Below, one piece after another: positions 1-8,400 of a DNA stretch of 64,000 nt. Made by a program: the position numbers and the translations under genes. This stretch comes from Crossiella sp. S99.2 (lineage in GTDB: Bacteria > Actinomycetota > Actinomycetes > Mycobacteriales > Pseudonocardiaceae). The notes beneath the pieces are model-generated. The model saw nothing but the letters and a program-made list of their open reading frames with translations. It was not told the DNA's origin and did not search any database. The first letter of the stretch is position 1. Each line of letters begins with the position of its first letter. The DNA lies in assembly GCF_023094165.1 (NCBI RefSeq), contig NZ_JALMDK010000005.1, positions 496,001 through 560,000 on the forward strand, written 5' to 3'.

Positions 1-2
1 CC

Positions 3-1646
3 GTGCTGGCCGCCGGGTTCTCGCTGCTGGCCGCGATCGTGCTCACCTGGCCCACGCTGGCCGGGCTGACCGACACCATCCCGCAGGACACCGCCGACCC
101 GCTGCTGCAGGCCTGGCAGGTCGCCTGGAACGGTCACGCGCTGCTGTCGGACCCGGGCAATCTGTGGCAGACCAACGCCTTCTTCCCGGCCAAGGACGCG
201 CTCGCCTTCAGCGACAGCCTGCTCGGCTACGCCCCGGCAGGCCTGATCGGCAACGGTCCGGTGGCCGCGCTGGTCCGGTACAACCTGCTGTTCATCCTCG
301 CCTACGCACTGGCCTGCGCGGGCGGATACGCGCTGGCCAGGCAGCTGGGCGCGAGCTGGCAGGGCGCCGCGGTGACCGGCTTCGCCTTCGCCTTCGCGCC
401 CTGGCGACTGGCCCACGGCGGCCACCTGAACATCCTCTCCACCGGCGGCATCGCGCTCGCCCTGGCCATGCTGGCCCGCGGCCACGGCTTCAGCCTGCGC
501 GAGGGCTACCGGCCCGACCGGGTCCGCCCCGGCTGGGCACTGGCCGGCTGGCTGGTCGCGGCCTGGCAGCTGACCCTGGGCTTCGGCATCGGACTGCCCT
601 TCGCCTACGTGCTCGCCGGCGTGGTGCTGGTCTCGGTGATCCGCTGGTTCACCACCGGCCGCCCACCGCTGCGCAAACGCCTGTTCAGCTTCGACGTCGC
701 CGGCGGCGCGGCCTTCACACTGACCTCGCTCCTGATGGGCCTGCCCTACCTGCGGGTGCTCGCGGCCAACCCGGACGCCCGCCGCAGCCTGTGGGATGTC
801 GACGTGCACAGCCCGCCCTGGTACGGCTTCTTCCTGGCCCCCAACGAATCCGCGATCTGGGGCGACGTCAGCGAACGCGGCCGCGCCGGCCTGGCCGCCC
901 CCGCCGAGATGACCCTGCTGGTCGGCCTGATCCTGATCACCCTGGCCGTCTTCGGCCTGACCGTGTCCGCCTGGTCCCGCAAAACCCGGGTGTGGCTGAC
1001 CGTAGGCACGGCCGTCTCGGTGACCCTCGCCCTGGGCACCAAGGTCTTCGGCGACGGCGAGTACACCTACCTGCTGCTCTACCACTACCTGCCGGCCTGG
1101 GACGCCATCCGCACCCCCAGCCGCCTGGTCGTCTGGACCACCCTGCTACTCGGCCTGCTCGCCGCGGGCGGCGTCACCTACCTGTGCGAACGCGCCCCAC
1201 GGCGCAACCGCCCCCTGGTCAGCGTCGCCCTGCTGCTGCCCGCGCTGCTGGTGCTGACCGAGGGCGCCAACCGCACCGCGCACCCCGAGGTCCCCACCTC
1301 GCCGGTGGCCATGCGCACGCTGCGTTCCCCGGCGCTGATCCTGCCCTCGGACCAGATCGAGGACCAGCAGACCATGTTCTTCTCCACCGACGGCTTCCCG
1401 GTGCTGGCCAACGGCGGCAGCGGTTTCCTACCCAAGATCACCGACGACATGCGGCAGCGGACGAAGAACTTCCCGGACGCGGCGAGCGCGGCGTACCTGC
1501 GGCAGCTGGGCGTGCGCACCGTGGTGGTGCACAACCGGCCGCGGAACAACCCGGCGTTCCAGCGGGCCAGGTCCGCGCCACTGGGGGAGCTGAACATCGT
1601 GGGCAAGCGCGTGGACGACGACGTGTACATCTTCTCCCTGGAGTGA
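3..1646 (+). CDS. Polytopic membrane protein, GT-C glycosyltransferase-like (5' end uncertain)
   Basis: A 547-residue frame opens with a GTG at the third base of the window, so the true start may lie to the left. The protein is dominated by hydrophobic segments with short polar loops. The N-terminal loop carries an acidic stretch (QDTADPLLQAWQVAW) followed by a second loop (NLWQTNAFFPAKDALAFSD). This is the layout of GT-C / family-39-like lipid-linked sugar transferases and YfhO-like membrane proteins, where the acidic residues of the first external loop are catalytic. The C-terminal 150 residues are a soluble, presumably extracytoplasmic domain ending DDDVYIFSLE. I infer a cell-envelope glycosylation role; the acceptor cannot be read from sequence. 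It stands alone, with a hairpin pair downstream. Confidence 0.7.
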   Translation: MLAAGFSLLAAIVLTWPTLAGLTDTIPQDTADPLLQAWQVAWNGHALLSDPGNLWQTNAFFPAKDALAFSDSLLGYAPAGLIGNGPVAALVRYNLLFILAYALACAGGYALARQLGASWQGAAVTGFAFAFAPWRLAHGGHLNILSTGGIALALAMLARGHGFSLREGYRPDRVRPGWALAGWLVAAWQLTLGFGIGLPFAYVLAGVVLVSVIRWFTTGRPPLRKRLFSFDVAGGAAFTLTSLLMGLPYLRVLAANPDARRSLWDVDVHSPPWYGFFLAPNESAIWGDVSERGRAGLAAPAEMTLLVGLILITLAVFGLTVSAWSRKTRVWLTVGTAVSVTLALGTKVFGDGEYTYLLLYHYLPAWDAIRTPSRLVVWTTLLLGLLAAGGVTYLCERAPRRNRPLVSVALLLPALLVLTEGANRTAHPEVPTSPVAMRTLRSPALILPSDQIEDQQTMFFSTDGFPVLANGGSGFLPKITDDMRQRTKNFPDAASAAYLRQLGVRTVVVHNRPRNNPAFQRARSAPLGELNIVGKRVDDDVYIFSLE

Positions 1647-1758
1647 CCCCGCCGACGCAATTCCGAATCACAGCCGGTTGCCTGAACAACCTGCCGCGGG
1701 TTAAGGTCTTTCCCGTGACTGCCGGGTCGGCCTTGAGCCACTACCGAGTTGGGTTCCC

Positions 1759-1796
1759 GGCCTCCGCGTGAGGCCAGGGTGGGCCAGGAGCCCACC
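1759..1796 (+). terminator. Two adjacent stem-loops, candidate terminator
   Basis: Two perfect hairpins lie 110-150 bp after the membrane-protein gene: GGCCTC/GAGGCC with a 5-nt loop (1759-1775), and GGTGGGC/GCCCACC with a 5-nt loop (1778-1796). Neither is followed by a T tract, which is common for actinomycete terminators. Apart from these and the hairpin at 1970-1989, the 373 bp between 1647 and 2019 hold no convincing gene. Confidence 0.4.
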
Positions 1797-1969
1797 ACCC
1801 ATTTCCGCAACATCCCACGACGGTGTGCTATCCCGTCGTCTTCGCGCGCCCCCAGCCCTTGAGCTGCGCTGACGTGCGCCTTCCTCCGTAACACCCGCAA
1901 CGCCTGTCGCGCTGACGCGCGTCAAAACCCCAAGCACCCGTCGTACTGACGGCTGCCCACATTCGCTTT

Positions 1970-1989
1970 CCGCTCGTTCCGACGAGCGG
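1970..1989 (+). promoter_or_regulatory. Perfect 8-bp hairpin in the leader of the DDN-hemerythrin gene
   Basis: CCGCTCGT and ACGAGCGG pair perfectly around a TCCG tetraloop and end 30 nt before the preferred ATG at 2020. It could be an operator or a 5'-UTR stem; the sequence does not decide. An upstream terminator is less likely because the preceding gene ends more than 300 bp away. Confidence 0.4.
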
Positions 1990-2011
1990 CTATCAGTCAT
2001 GCCTGAAGAAT

Positions 2012-2016
2012 GGAGA
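2012..2016 (+). promoter_or_regulatory. Ribosome binding site deciding the start at 2020
   Basis: GGAGA ends 3 nt before the ATG at 2020. The in-frame ATG at 1999 has no purine-rich site in front of it, so the shorter form is preferred. Confidence 0.6.
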
Positions 2017-2019
2017 ATA

Positions 2020-2850
2020 ATGGATTTCAACAAGCAGGTCATCGAGGAGTTCCGCGCCAACCACGGTCGCGTCGGCGGCTATTTCGAGGGTTCGCGGCTG
2101 CTGCTCATCACCACCATCGGCGCCCGCTCCGGCAAGCCGCACACCAACCCCGTCGGCTACTACCCGGACGGCGACGGCCGCGCCCTGATCATCGGCAGCG
2201 CGGGCGGCTCGCCCAAGCACCCAGACTGGTTCCACAACCTGGTGGCCACCCCGGAGCTGACGGTGGAGGACGGCGTCTTCACCTACGAGGCCAAGGCCAC
2301 CGTGCTGACCGGCGCCGACCGCGACCAGGCCTTCGCCCGAGCGGTGGAGGCCGACGAGGGCTGGGCCGAGTACCAGTCCAAGACCACCCGGGTGATCCCG
2401 GTGGTGATCCTGGAGGCGACCTCCGGCGGGCCGCCGAACGCGGGGTCTGCGTCCGAGGCCCTCAAACAGGTGCACAATGCCTTCCGCCGCGAACTCGCCC
2501 TGATCCGCACCGAGTTCGCCAAGTCCGGCCGCACCCTGGGCGTGCAACTGCGCATCAACTGCCTGACCCTGTGCCAGGGCCTGCACAACCACCACACCGG
2601 CGAGGACATGGCGATCTTCCCCTACCTCGCCGACCGGTACCCGGAGTTCGAGCCCACCATCGACCGACTCCGCTCAGACCACGTCCGGATCGCCGAACTC
2701 ACCGCCGAACTCCAGCAAACCCTGGACAACGTGGATGCCGACCCCCAGCTGGTCCTGGCCGAAGTAGAACGCCTCACCACCGAACTCGAAAACCACCTCG
2801 ACTACGAAGAAGCCCAGCTAATCCCAGTCCTAGAAGTAGCCATGTCCTAA
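2020..2850 (+). CDS. DDN-like (F420/flavin) oxidoreductase fused to a hemerythrin HHE domain
   Basis: The product is 276 residues, taking the ATG at 2020 rather than 1999. Residues 1 to about 125 match the deazaflavin-dependent nitroreductase (DDN) family, with the motifs TIGARSGK and GSAGGSPKHPDWFHNL that line the F420-binding split barrel. Residues 145-276 are an HHE hemerythrin-like four-helix bundle. Its candidate iron ligands are visible: H152 (LKQVHNAF), H191 and E195 (HNHHTGED), H221 (SDH), and H259 and E263 (HLDYEEA). DDN enzymes transfer hydride from F420H2 to quinones or nitro-compounds, and HHE domains bind a di-iron centre that senses or carries O2 or NO. The fusion suggests a redox or nitrosative-stress enzyme; this is inference and the substrate is unknown. 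The gene is monocistronic and ends against a repeat array. Confidence 0.85.
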   Translation: MDFNKQVIEEFRANHGRVGGYFEGSRLLLITTIGARSGKPHTNPVGYYPDGDGRALIIGSAGGSPKHPDWFHNLVATPELTVEDGVFTYEAKATVLTGADRDQAFARAVEADEGWAEYQSKTTRVIPVVILEATSGGPPNAGSASEALKQVHNAFRRELALIRTEFAKSGRTLGVQLRINCLTLCQGLHNHHTGEDMAIFPYLADRYPEFEPTIDRLRSDHVRIAELTAELQQTLDNVDADPQLVLAEVERLTTELENHLDYEEAQLIPVLEVAMS

Positions 2851-2860
2851 CCCCCAGCAC

Positions 2861-3095
2861 GCAGTGTTGGCCGTTGTCGTACGCAGTGTTGGCCGTTGTG
2901 GTACGCCACGTTGGCCGTTATGGGGCGGCTCTGCTGGCGAATCCGCGGTGCGATCCGCCCTCTCGTACCACTTGGGCCAACTGGTACGCCCGCTTGGGCA
3001 AAACCGGCGTACCAGTTGGCCCAACTCGCCGTACGAGAACGGCCAACGCACCGTCCACAACGGCCAAGGTGGCGTACGAGTTCGGCCAACACTCG
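2861..3095. repeat. Mirrored array of ~22-bp GTAC-bounded TTGGCC repeats
   Basis: The intergenic gap between convergent genes is filled by about nine imperfect units of 21-25 bp, mostly bounded by GTAC. Three read left to right (2861-2882, 2883-2904, 2905-2926) with core GTTGGCCGTTNT. The centre (2965-3030) holds variants with TTGGGCCAA or TTGGCCCAA cores. Three units then read in the opposite orientation (3031-3052, 3053-3073, 3074-3095). Flipped, the right units follow the same consensus, GTTGGCCGTTNTSGTAC. The whole is therefore a long imperfect inverted repeat able to form a branched hairpin. There is no spacer structure, so it is not a CRISPR. It could act as a bidirectional terminator or a protein-binding array; no function is established here. 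Confidence 0.85.
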
Positions 3096-3103
3096 GTGGG
3101 GGG

Positions 3104-3883
3104 TTACAAACTCTGGGGGCCGCCGGGGGTGGTGGTGCGGGAGGTGACGACGGTGTGGCCGATGGTGGCGGATTCTTCGTCGGTGTAGCGGCGGTAGCCG
3201 TCGGCGGTGACCACCGCGACCACGGGGAAGATGTTGCGGGTCAGGTCGGGGCCGCCGGTGGCGGTGTCCTCGTCGGCGGCGTCGTAGAGGGCTTCGACGC
3301 AGGCGCGGACGGCCTGGGCTTCGGTGAAGCCGGGGCGGAACAGCTTCTTCAGGGAGCTGGTGGCGAAGATCGAGCCCGAGCCGACCGCGGCGTAGTTCTT
3401 CTCCTCGGTGCGGCCGCCGATGATCTCGTAGCCGAAGATCCGGCCCACGCCGCGGGTCTGGTCGAAACCGGCGTAGAGCGGGACCACCGCGAGCCCTTGC
3501 TGGGCCAGGCCGAAGTTGCCGCGGACCATGGAGTTGAGCTGGTTGGCCTTGCCCTCCAGGGTCAGCGAGACGCCTTCGATCTTCTCGTAGTGTTCCAGCT
3601 CGACCTGGAACAACCGGACCAGTTCGACCGCGATGCCCACGGTGCCCGCGAAGGCGACCACCGAGTACTCATCGGCCTGGCGGACCTTCTCCAGGTCGCG
3701 CTGGGCGATGAGGTTCCCTGCCGTTGCCCGGCGGTCGCCGGCCATCACCACACCACCGTCGAAGACCACCGCGAGCACCGTGGTGCCGTGCGGGGCGTTG
3801 ACCTTGCTCCGCGGGACCTGGTGCCAGGGCAGCAGGTGCGGGGCCTCGGTCGACAGGTGGCGGAGGAACGAGGAGTCGGCCAT
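3104..3883 (-). CDS. prcB: 20S proteasome beta subunit, orphan copy
   Basis: The product is 259 residues. A 33-residue prosequence ends in APHG just before the first Thr of TTVLAVV. T34 is therefore the expected N-terminal nucleophile of the mature subunit. Counted from that Thr, D17 (in MAGDRR) and K33 (in DLEKV) fall exactly where the catalytic Asp and Lys of proteasome beta subunits belong. Other family blocks are MVRGNFGLAQQGLAVVPL and VGSGSIFA. The ATG at 3883 is the only reasonable start, since a TAG lies 12 bp upstream; its ribosome site is weak. In actinobacteria prcB normally precedes prcA, with pup and pafA nearby. Here the neighbours are a repeat array and a cell-wall hydrolase, so this looks like an orphan or second copy. 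The partner alpha subunit must be encoded elsewhere. Confidence 0.9.
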   Translation of the reverse strand: MADSSFLRHLSTEAPHLLPWHQVPRSKVNAPHGTTVLAVVFDGGVVMAGDRRATAGNLIAQRDLEKVRQADEYSVVAFAGTVGIAVELVRLFQVELEHYEKIEGVSLTLEGKANQLNSMVRGNFGLAQQGLAVVPLYAGFDQTRGVGRIFGYEIIGGRTEEKNYAAVGSGSIFATSSLKKLFRPGFTEAQAVRACVEALYDAADEDTATGGPDLTRNIFPVVAVVTADGYRRYTDEESATIGHTVVTSRTTTPGGPQSL

Positions 3884-3936
3884 GTCGATCAGCTAAGCGC
3901 ACGGTGGCCTACCTGGACAAGCGACAGGGCCCACTC

Positions 3937-5070
3937 CTACGCGGTGGGGCGGAAGAACCCGAGGAAGGGCATGCCGACGTTGCTGGTGCGCAGCGCGGTC
4001 AGCCGCACCGGGTCACCGGCCTCGACCATCCGGCCCTTGTCCACGTACATCGCCACATGCCCCTGCCACACGATCAGGTCACCCGGCCGCAGGTCCTCCC
4101 GCGCCACGGGCGTACCGACCGCCTGGTCGGTGGAGTGCCGGGGCAGCGTGACGCCGGCCTGGCGGTAGGCCCAGCTGGTCAGGCCGGAGCAGTCGAAGCT
4201 CTCACCCGGCTTGACCGCGCCCCACTCGTACGGCAGCCCGAGCTGGCTCAGCGCCGCGCGCACCGCGGCCGCCGCCCGCTCGGTCGGCGCGGCCTTGCCG
4301 CTGAAGACCGCCGGGGTCAGCGGGCCGCCGTTGGCCACCAGCAGTTCCCGCCAGGTGAGCTTGTCCGCCCGGCCGGTCACCGGCAGTGACCGCTTGGCCT
4401 GGAACTCGTGCACCGCGGCGGTCGTGCTCGGACCGTAGGACGGGTTCTTCGGGGACAGCTTCGCGCCGGTGGCCTTGGTGAGCAGGGTCTTGAGCTGTCC
4501 CACCGACTCGGCGTCCCGGCTACCCGCCTTCAGCGCGGGCAGCGCCGCGGCCACCCGCTCCATCCGCTGCCGCAACTGCGCCTCGGCCAGCCGGCCCGCG
4601 AGCTGGGGCAGGCTCGCGCACAACTCGTCCCGGCGACGCAGGTGCTCCCGCTGCAACCGGTCCGCGGAGGCGGCCACCACACCCGCCCAGCCCGGCGGAA
4701 TCGCCTGCGCCGGCAGCGCGGGCAGTGGGTCGGCGCAGAGCTTCTCCGCACCGCCGAACGCGATCCGCGCGGTCTTGAGGTCACCGGCGCGCAGGGTCTG
4801 ATCGAAGCGGGTCAGTTCGGTCTCGACCGCGGCCAGCCGGCGCTGGGTCTCGGCGACCCTGGCCAGTGCCTCGGCGGCGAGGGCGTCCGGCTGGTCGGTC
4901 GGGGTGAGCACGGGGGCCAGCGCGGGCGGCGCGACCGGTGGCACCACCGGCGGTGCGGCCGCCGGGCCCTGGTCGGCCGGTGCGGCCAGGGCCGCGGTCG
5001 GCGCCGACACGAGCGTGGCCACTCCGATGGTCATGAGGGCGAAACGCGCCCCGACTCGGCCAGACGGCAT
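3937..5070 (-). CDS. Secreted NlpC/P60 peptidoglycan hydrolase with a peptidoglycan-binding domain
   Basis: The product is 377 residues. A Sec signal (charged start, hydrophobic core ALMTIGVATLVS, AxA site near residue 30) is followed by a Pro/Ala linker. A helical, probably coiled-coil region covers about residues 55-190. A PG_binding_1 module (YGPSTTAAVHEFQAKRSL) spans about residues 205-245, and the C-terminal NlpC/P60 domain about 265-377. The catalytic Cys is C294 in FDCSGL and the catalytic His is H338 in GHVAMYV. This fits a RipA/RpfB-partner-like endopeptidase that cuts the stem-peptide D-Glu-mDAP bond outside the membrane. A GGGGAGA site lies 8-9 nt before the ATG. The gene is divergent from the large surface-protein gene and 53 bp upstream of prcB. 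Confidence 0.92.
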   Translation of the reverse strand: MPSGRVGARFALMTIGVATLVSAPTAALAAPADQGPAAAPPVVPPVAPPALAPVLTPTDQPDALAAEALARVAETQRRLAAVETELTRFDQTLRAGDLKTARIAFGGAEKLCADPLPALPAQAIPPGWAGVVAASADRLQREHLRRRDELCASLPQLAGRLAEAQLRQRMERVAAALPALKAGSRDAESVGQLKTLLTKATGAKLSPKNPSYGPSTTAAVHEFQAKRSLPVTGRADKLTWRELLVANGGPLTPAVFSGKAAPTERAAAAVRAALSQLGLPYEWGAVKPGESFDCSGLTSWAYRQAGVTLPRHSTDQAVGTPVAREDLRPGDLIVWQGHVAMYVDKGRMVEAGDPVRLTALRTSNVGMPFLGFFRPTA

Positions 5071-5197
5071 TCGGTGGTCTCCCCGCGGTGCTCGTCGATA
5101 CTGCGGTCGCTGTGCGTGGCCAGGGTTAGCACAGCCCGCCGTCGAGTGCTGGGCGGGTCCTGCTCGCGCCGGGCGTGTTTCATCCGTTTGCGCCAGT

Positions 5198-5218
5198 CCG
5201 GGTCCACTGTGGACCCGG
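5198..5218. promoter_or_regulatory. Perfect 9-bp inverted repeat in the divergent promoter region
   Basis: CCGGGTCCA and TGGACCCGG flank CTG. This lies in the 345-bp gap (5071-5415) between the NlpC gene and the surface-protein gene, which are transcribed away from each other, so an operator is more likely than a terminator. Its core is the dispersed word TCCACTGTGGA. No convincing -35/-10 pair or small gene was recognised in the rest of this gap. Confidence 0.4.
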
Positions 5219-5403
5219 CCCGGTTGTTGCTCAGGAAACTTGGTTACCCAGTGAATTCGTTCATCAATCCGGGGTGGGCGATCCCCGCTTCACGGTAATC
5301 AGACAAGGCGAACGCGTTCCCCATTCGGGGTTCTCCGGGCGAGGAGTGGTTTAGCAGCCCCGATGATCGTCCCGGCGCGCCGTCCGTGGCGTGGTGAGCG
5401 TAC

Positions 5404-5410
5404 GGGAGGA
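5404..5410 (+). promoter_or_regulatory. Strong ribosome binding site fixing a GTG start
   Basis: GGGAGGA ends 5 nt before the GTG at 5416. That start opens directly into the charged n-region of the signal peptide. Confidence 0.7.
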
Positions 5411-5415
5411 TCTCG

Positions 5416-8400
5416 GTGTCCAGTGGTGAAGGCCGGCGGCACAGACGCTGGCGGAGCAGGGTGGCCGCGGGGATCACGCCGGCCTTGTTGGTCGGCGGCT
5501 TGACCGTCGCGGGCGGCGGCATCGCCCCACCGGTGGCGCAGGCGCAGCCGCCGGTCTGTCCCACCGGCACCACCGCGGTGCCGATCACCTGGGGCGCCAA
5601 CGGCGCGGTGCGCTGGCCACGCAACTCGATGAGCACCTCGGCGACCAACATCGCCGGCTCCGGCCTGAACCTGGACATCAGCCTCAGCGACCCGACGAAC
5701 CGCAACGGCGACGACTCGAACCCGTTGCAGGACACCGGTGAGGCCAACTCGGGTGGCAGCTTGTTCGGCTGGGATCCGCGCACCTACACCGAAACCGACG
5801 GCGCGTTCGGCGCCGGCTTCCTCACCATCGAGATGAACAGCCTCAACGTCGGCGACACCATGACGTTCCGGTTCAAGTTCTCCCACCCGGTGCTGCTGCC
5901 GGACTTCTCCGTCGGCGACATCGACTACGCGGGCCTGGGCAACTCCCCGAACGAGGAGCCCTGGAACTCCTTCCAGGACCAGATCCAGTTCACCGCGAAC
6001 CGCCAGGGCCTGCCGGTGGGCGTCACGCTGACCCCGGCGGGCGGCGCCCGTCCGGTGATCACCGGCGGCACCGCGGTCGGCGGTCCCTACCAGCAGAACG
6101 TCAACGGCGACGTCACCCCGGACGCGGCCGCGGGCACCCTGCGCGGCAAGACAAACGAGCCGGTCACCGAGTTCGTGCTGGCCTACTCCAACGGCCCCGA
6201 CGACGAGGCGGCCGAGGCCGGACCCAGCTACCCGCCACCGATCCCGCCGCTGACCGCCCCGGCCAACTCGGTCTCGGACAGCCACGCGGTGCGGCTCAAC
6301 TTCTTCACCACCTGCATGGGCATCGGCAGCATCGGCGACACCCTCTACACCGATGTCGACGGCGACGGCGTGCAGGACCCCGGTGAGCCCGGCATCGGCG
6401 GCGTCAAGGTGCAACTCCTTGACCCGCAAGGCAATGTGGTGCAGACCGCGACCACCGACGCCAACGGCAAGTACCTGTTCGACCAGCTGCCCGCGTTCAA
6501 CTGGACCGTGCGGGTGGACCCGACCACCCTGCCTGCCGGGTACACCCAGACCGGGGATCCGGACGCCACCAAGGACAACAAGACCACGGTGGACCTGAAG
6601 GCCGGGCAGAACGTGCTCACCGCGGATTTCGGCTATCGCCCGCCGCTGGGCGCCATCTCCGGCACGGTGTTCAGCGACCGCAACGACAACGGGGTGCTCA
6701 ACGCCCCCGATGACGCCGGAATCGCCGGTACCACAGTCACGTTGACCGGTCAGGACCTGGCCGGGAACCCGGTGAACCTGACCACGACCACCGGCGCGGA
6801 CGGGAAATACGCGTTCCCGAACCTGCCCGCGGGCACCTACCAGGTCAAGGAAACCCAGCCACCCGGTTACCACGATGGCAAAGACATACCGGGCACGAAC
6901 GCCACCCCGAGCGGCAACGACATCTTCACGATCACGTTGCCACCAGGCGGATCCAGCCCCGGCAACAACTTCGCCGAACTGCCCACCGGCAGTCTGGCGG
7001 GCCAGGTTTACGTGGACGCCAACAACAACGGCGTCCGCGACGGCGGTGAACTCCCGATCCCGGGTGCGACCGTCAAGCTCACCGGCACCGACGACGCGGG
7101 CAACCCGGTCAGCCTGACCGCGACCACCGACGCCAACGGCGCCTACACCTTCAACCGGTTGCGCCCCGGGACTTACGCGGTGACCGAGACCCAGCCGACG
7201 GGTTACCTGGATGGCAAGGACAAGGCGGGTTCGGCAGGTGGCACGGTCGGCAGCGACACGGTCACCGCGGTCAACCTCGCCCTCGGCCAGGCGGCCACCG
7301 GCTACGACTTCGGCGAACTCCCACCGGCCGGGATCTCCGGCAAGGTGGTCGAGGACGACGGCACCCCGATCCCGGGTGTGACGATCACGTTGACCGGCAC
7401 CGATTCCGAGGGCAACCCGGTCAGCAAGACCACAACGTCCACTTCGGACGGTTCCTGGTCCTTCCCCGGCCTGCTGCCGGGCACCTACACGGTGACCGAG
7501 ACCCAGCCACCGGGATTCGGCGACGGCCCCGACACCGCAGGGCCGGGCGGCGGCACGCCGACCGAACCCGACAAGATCGTCGGTATCACCCTGGACCCCG
7601 GTGAGAACGCGCCCGGCAACATCTTCACCGAGAAGCGGTCCTCGCTCGCCGGGCAGGTGTACGCCGACACTAACAACAACGGTGTGCGGGATGCCGGTGA
7701 AGCTCCGATTGCCGGTGCCACAGTCACTTTGACCGGTACGGACGCGAACGGGAAGCCAGTCAGCAAGACGGCGACCACGGATGCGGACGGCAAGTACAGC
7801 TTCGATCGGCTGCTCTCCGGCACCTATGCGGTGACTGAGACTCAGCCCGCGGGTTACCTGGATGGCAAGGACAAGGCGGGTTCAGCGGGTGGCACGGTCG
7901 GCAACGACACGGTCACCGCGATCAGCCTGCCCGGCGGCACCGCCGCGACCGGGTACGACTTCGGTGAGCTGGTTCCGGCCGGGATCTCCGGCAAGGTGAT
8001 CGAGGATGACGGCACGCCGATTCCGGGTGTGACGATCACGTTGACGGATCAGGACGGCAAGACGACCACCACGGTTACCAAGCCGGATGGCACCTGGTCG
8101 TTCCCGAATCTGCCGCCTGGCACCTACACGGTGACGGAGACCCAGCCGCCTGGCTTTGGCGACGGCCCGGAAACCCCGGGATCCGCTGGTGGCACGGCAC
8201 AACCGCCGGACACGATCAGCGGGATCACGTTGACGCCAGGGCAGAGCGGCACTGACTACGTGTTCAAGGAAACCCGGTCCACGCTGGGCGGGCACGTGTA
8301 CGTGGACGCCAACAACAACGGCGTCATGGACAGCGGCGAGACCGGAATCGGTGGCGCGACAGTCACTTTGACCGGCACGGACGCGAACGGGCAGTCGGTC

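Noticed and set aside
164..1771. Plus-strand frame overlapping the membrane-protein gene
   Set aside because: Arg/Pro/Gly-rich translation typical of an off-frame reading; the hydrophobic frame at 3-1646 is the coherent one.
2861..3095. CRISPR array
   Set aside because: Units are contiguous, without unique spacers, and change orientation in the middle.
2864..4168. Long plus-strand frame across the repeat array and opposite prcB
   Set aside because: It reads the repeats and the antisense of prcB, with Gly/Asp-rich composition and no recognisable domain.
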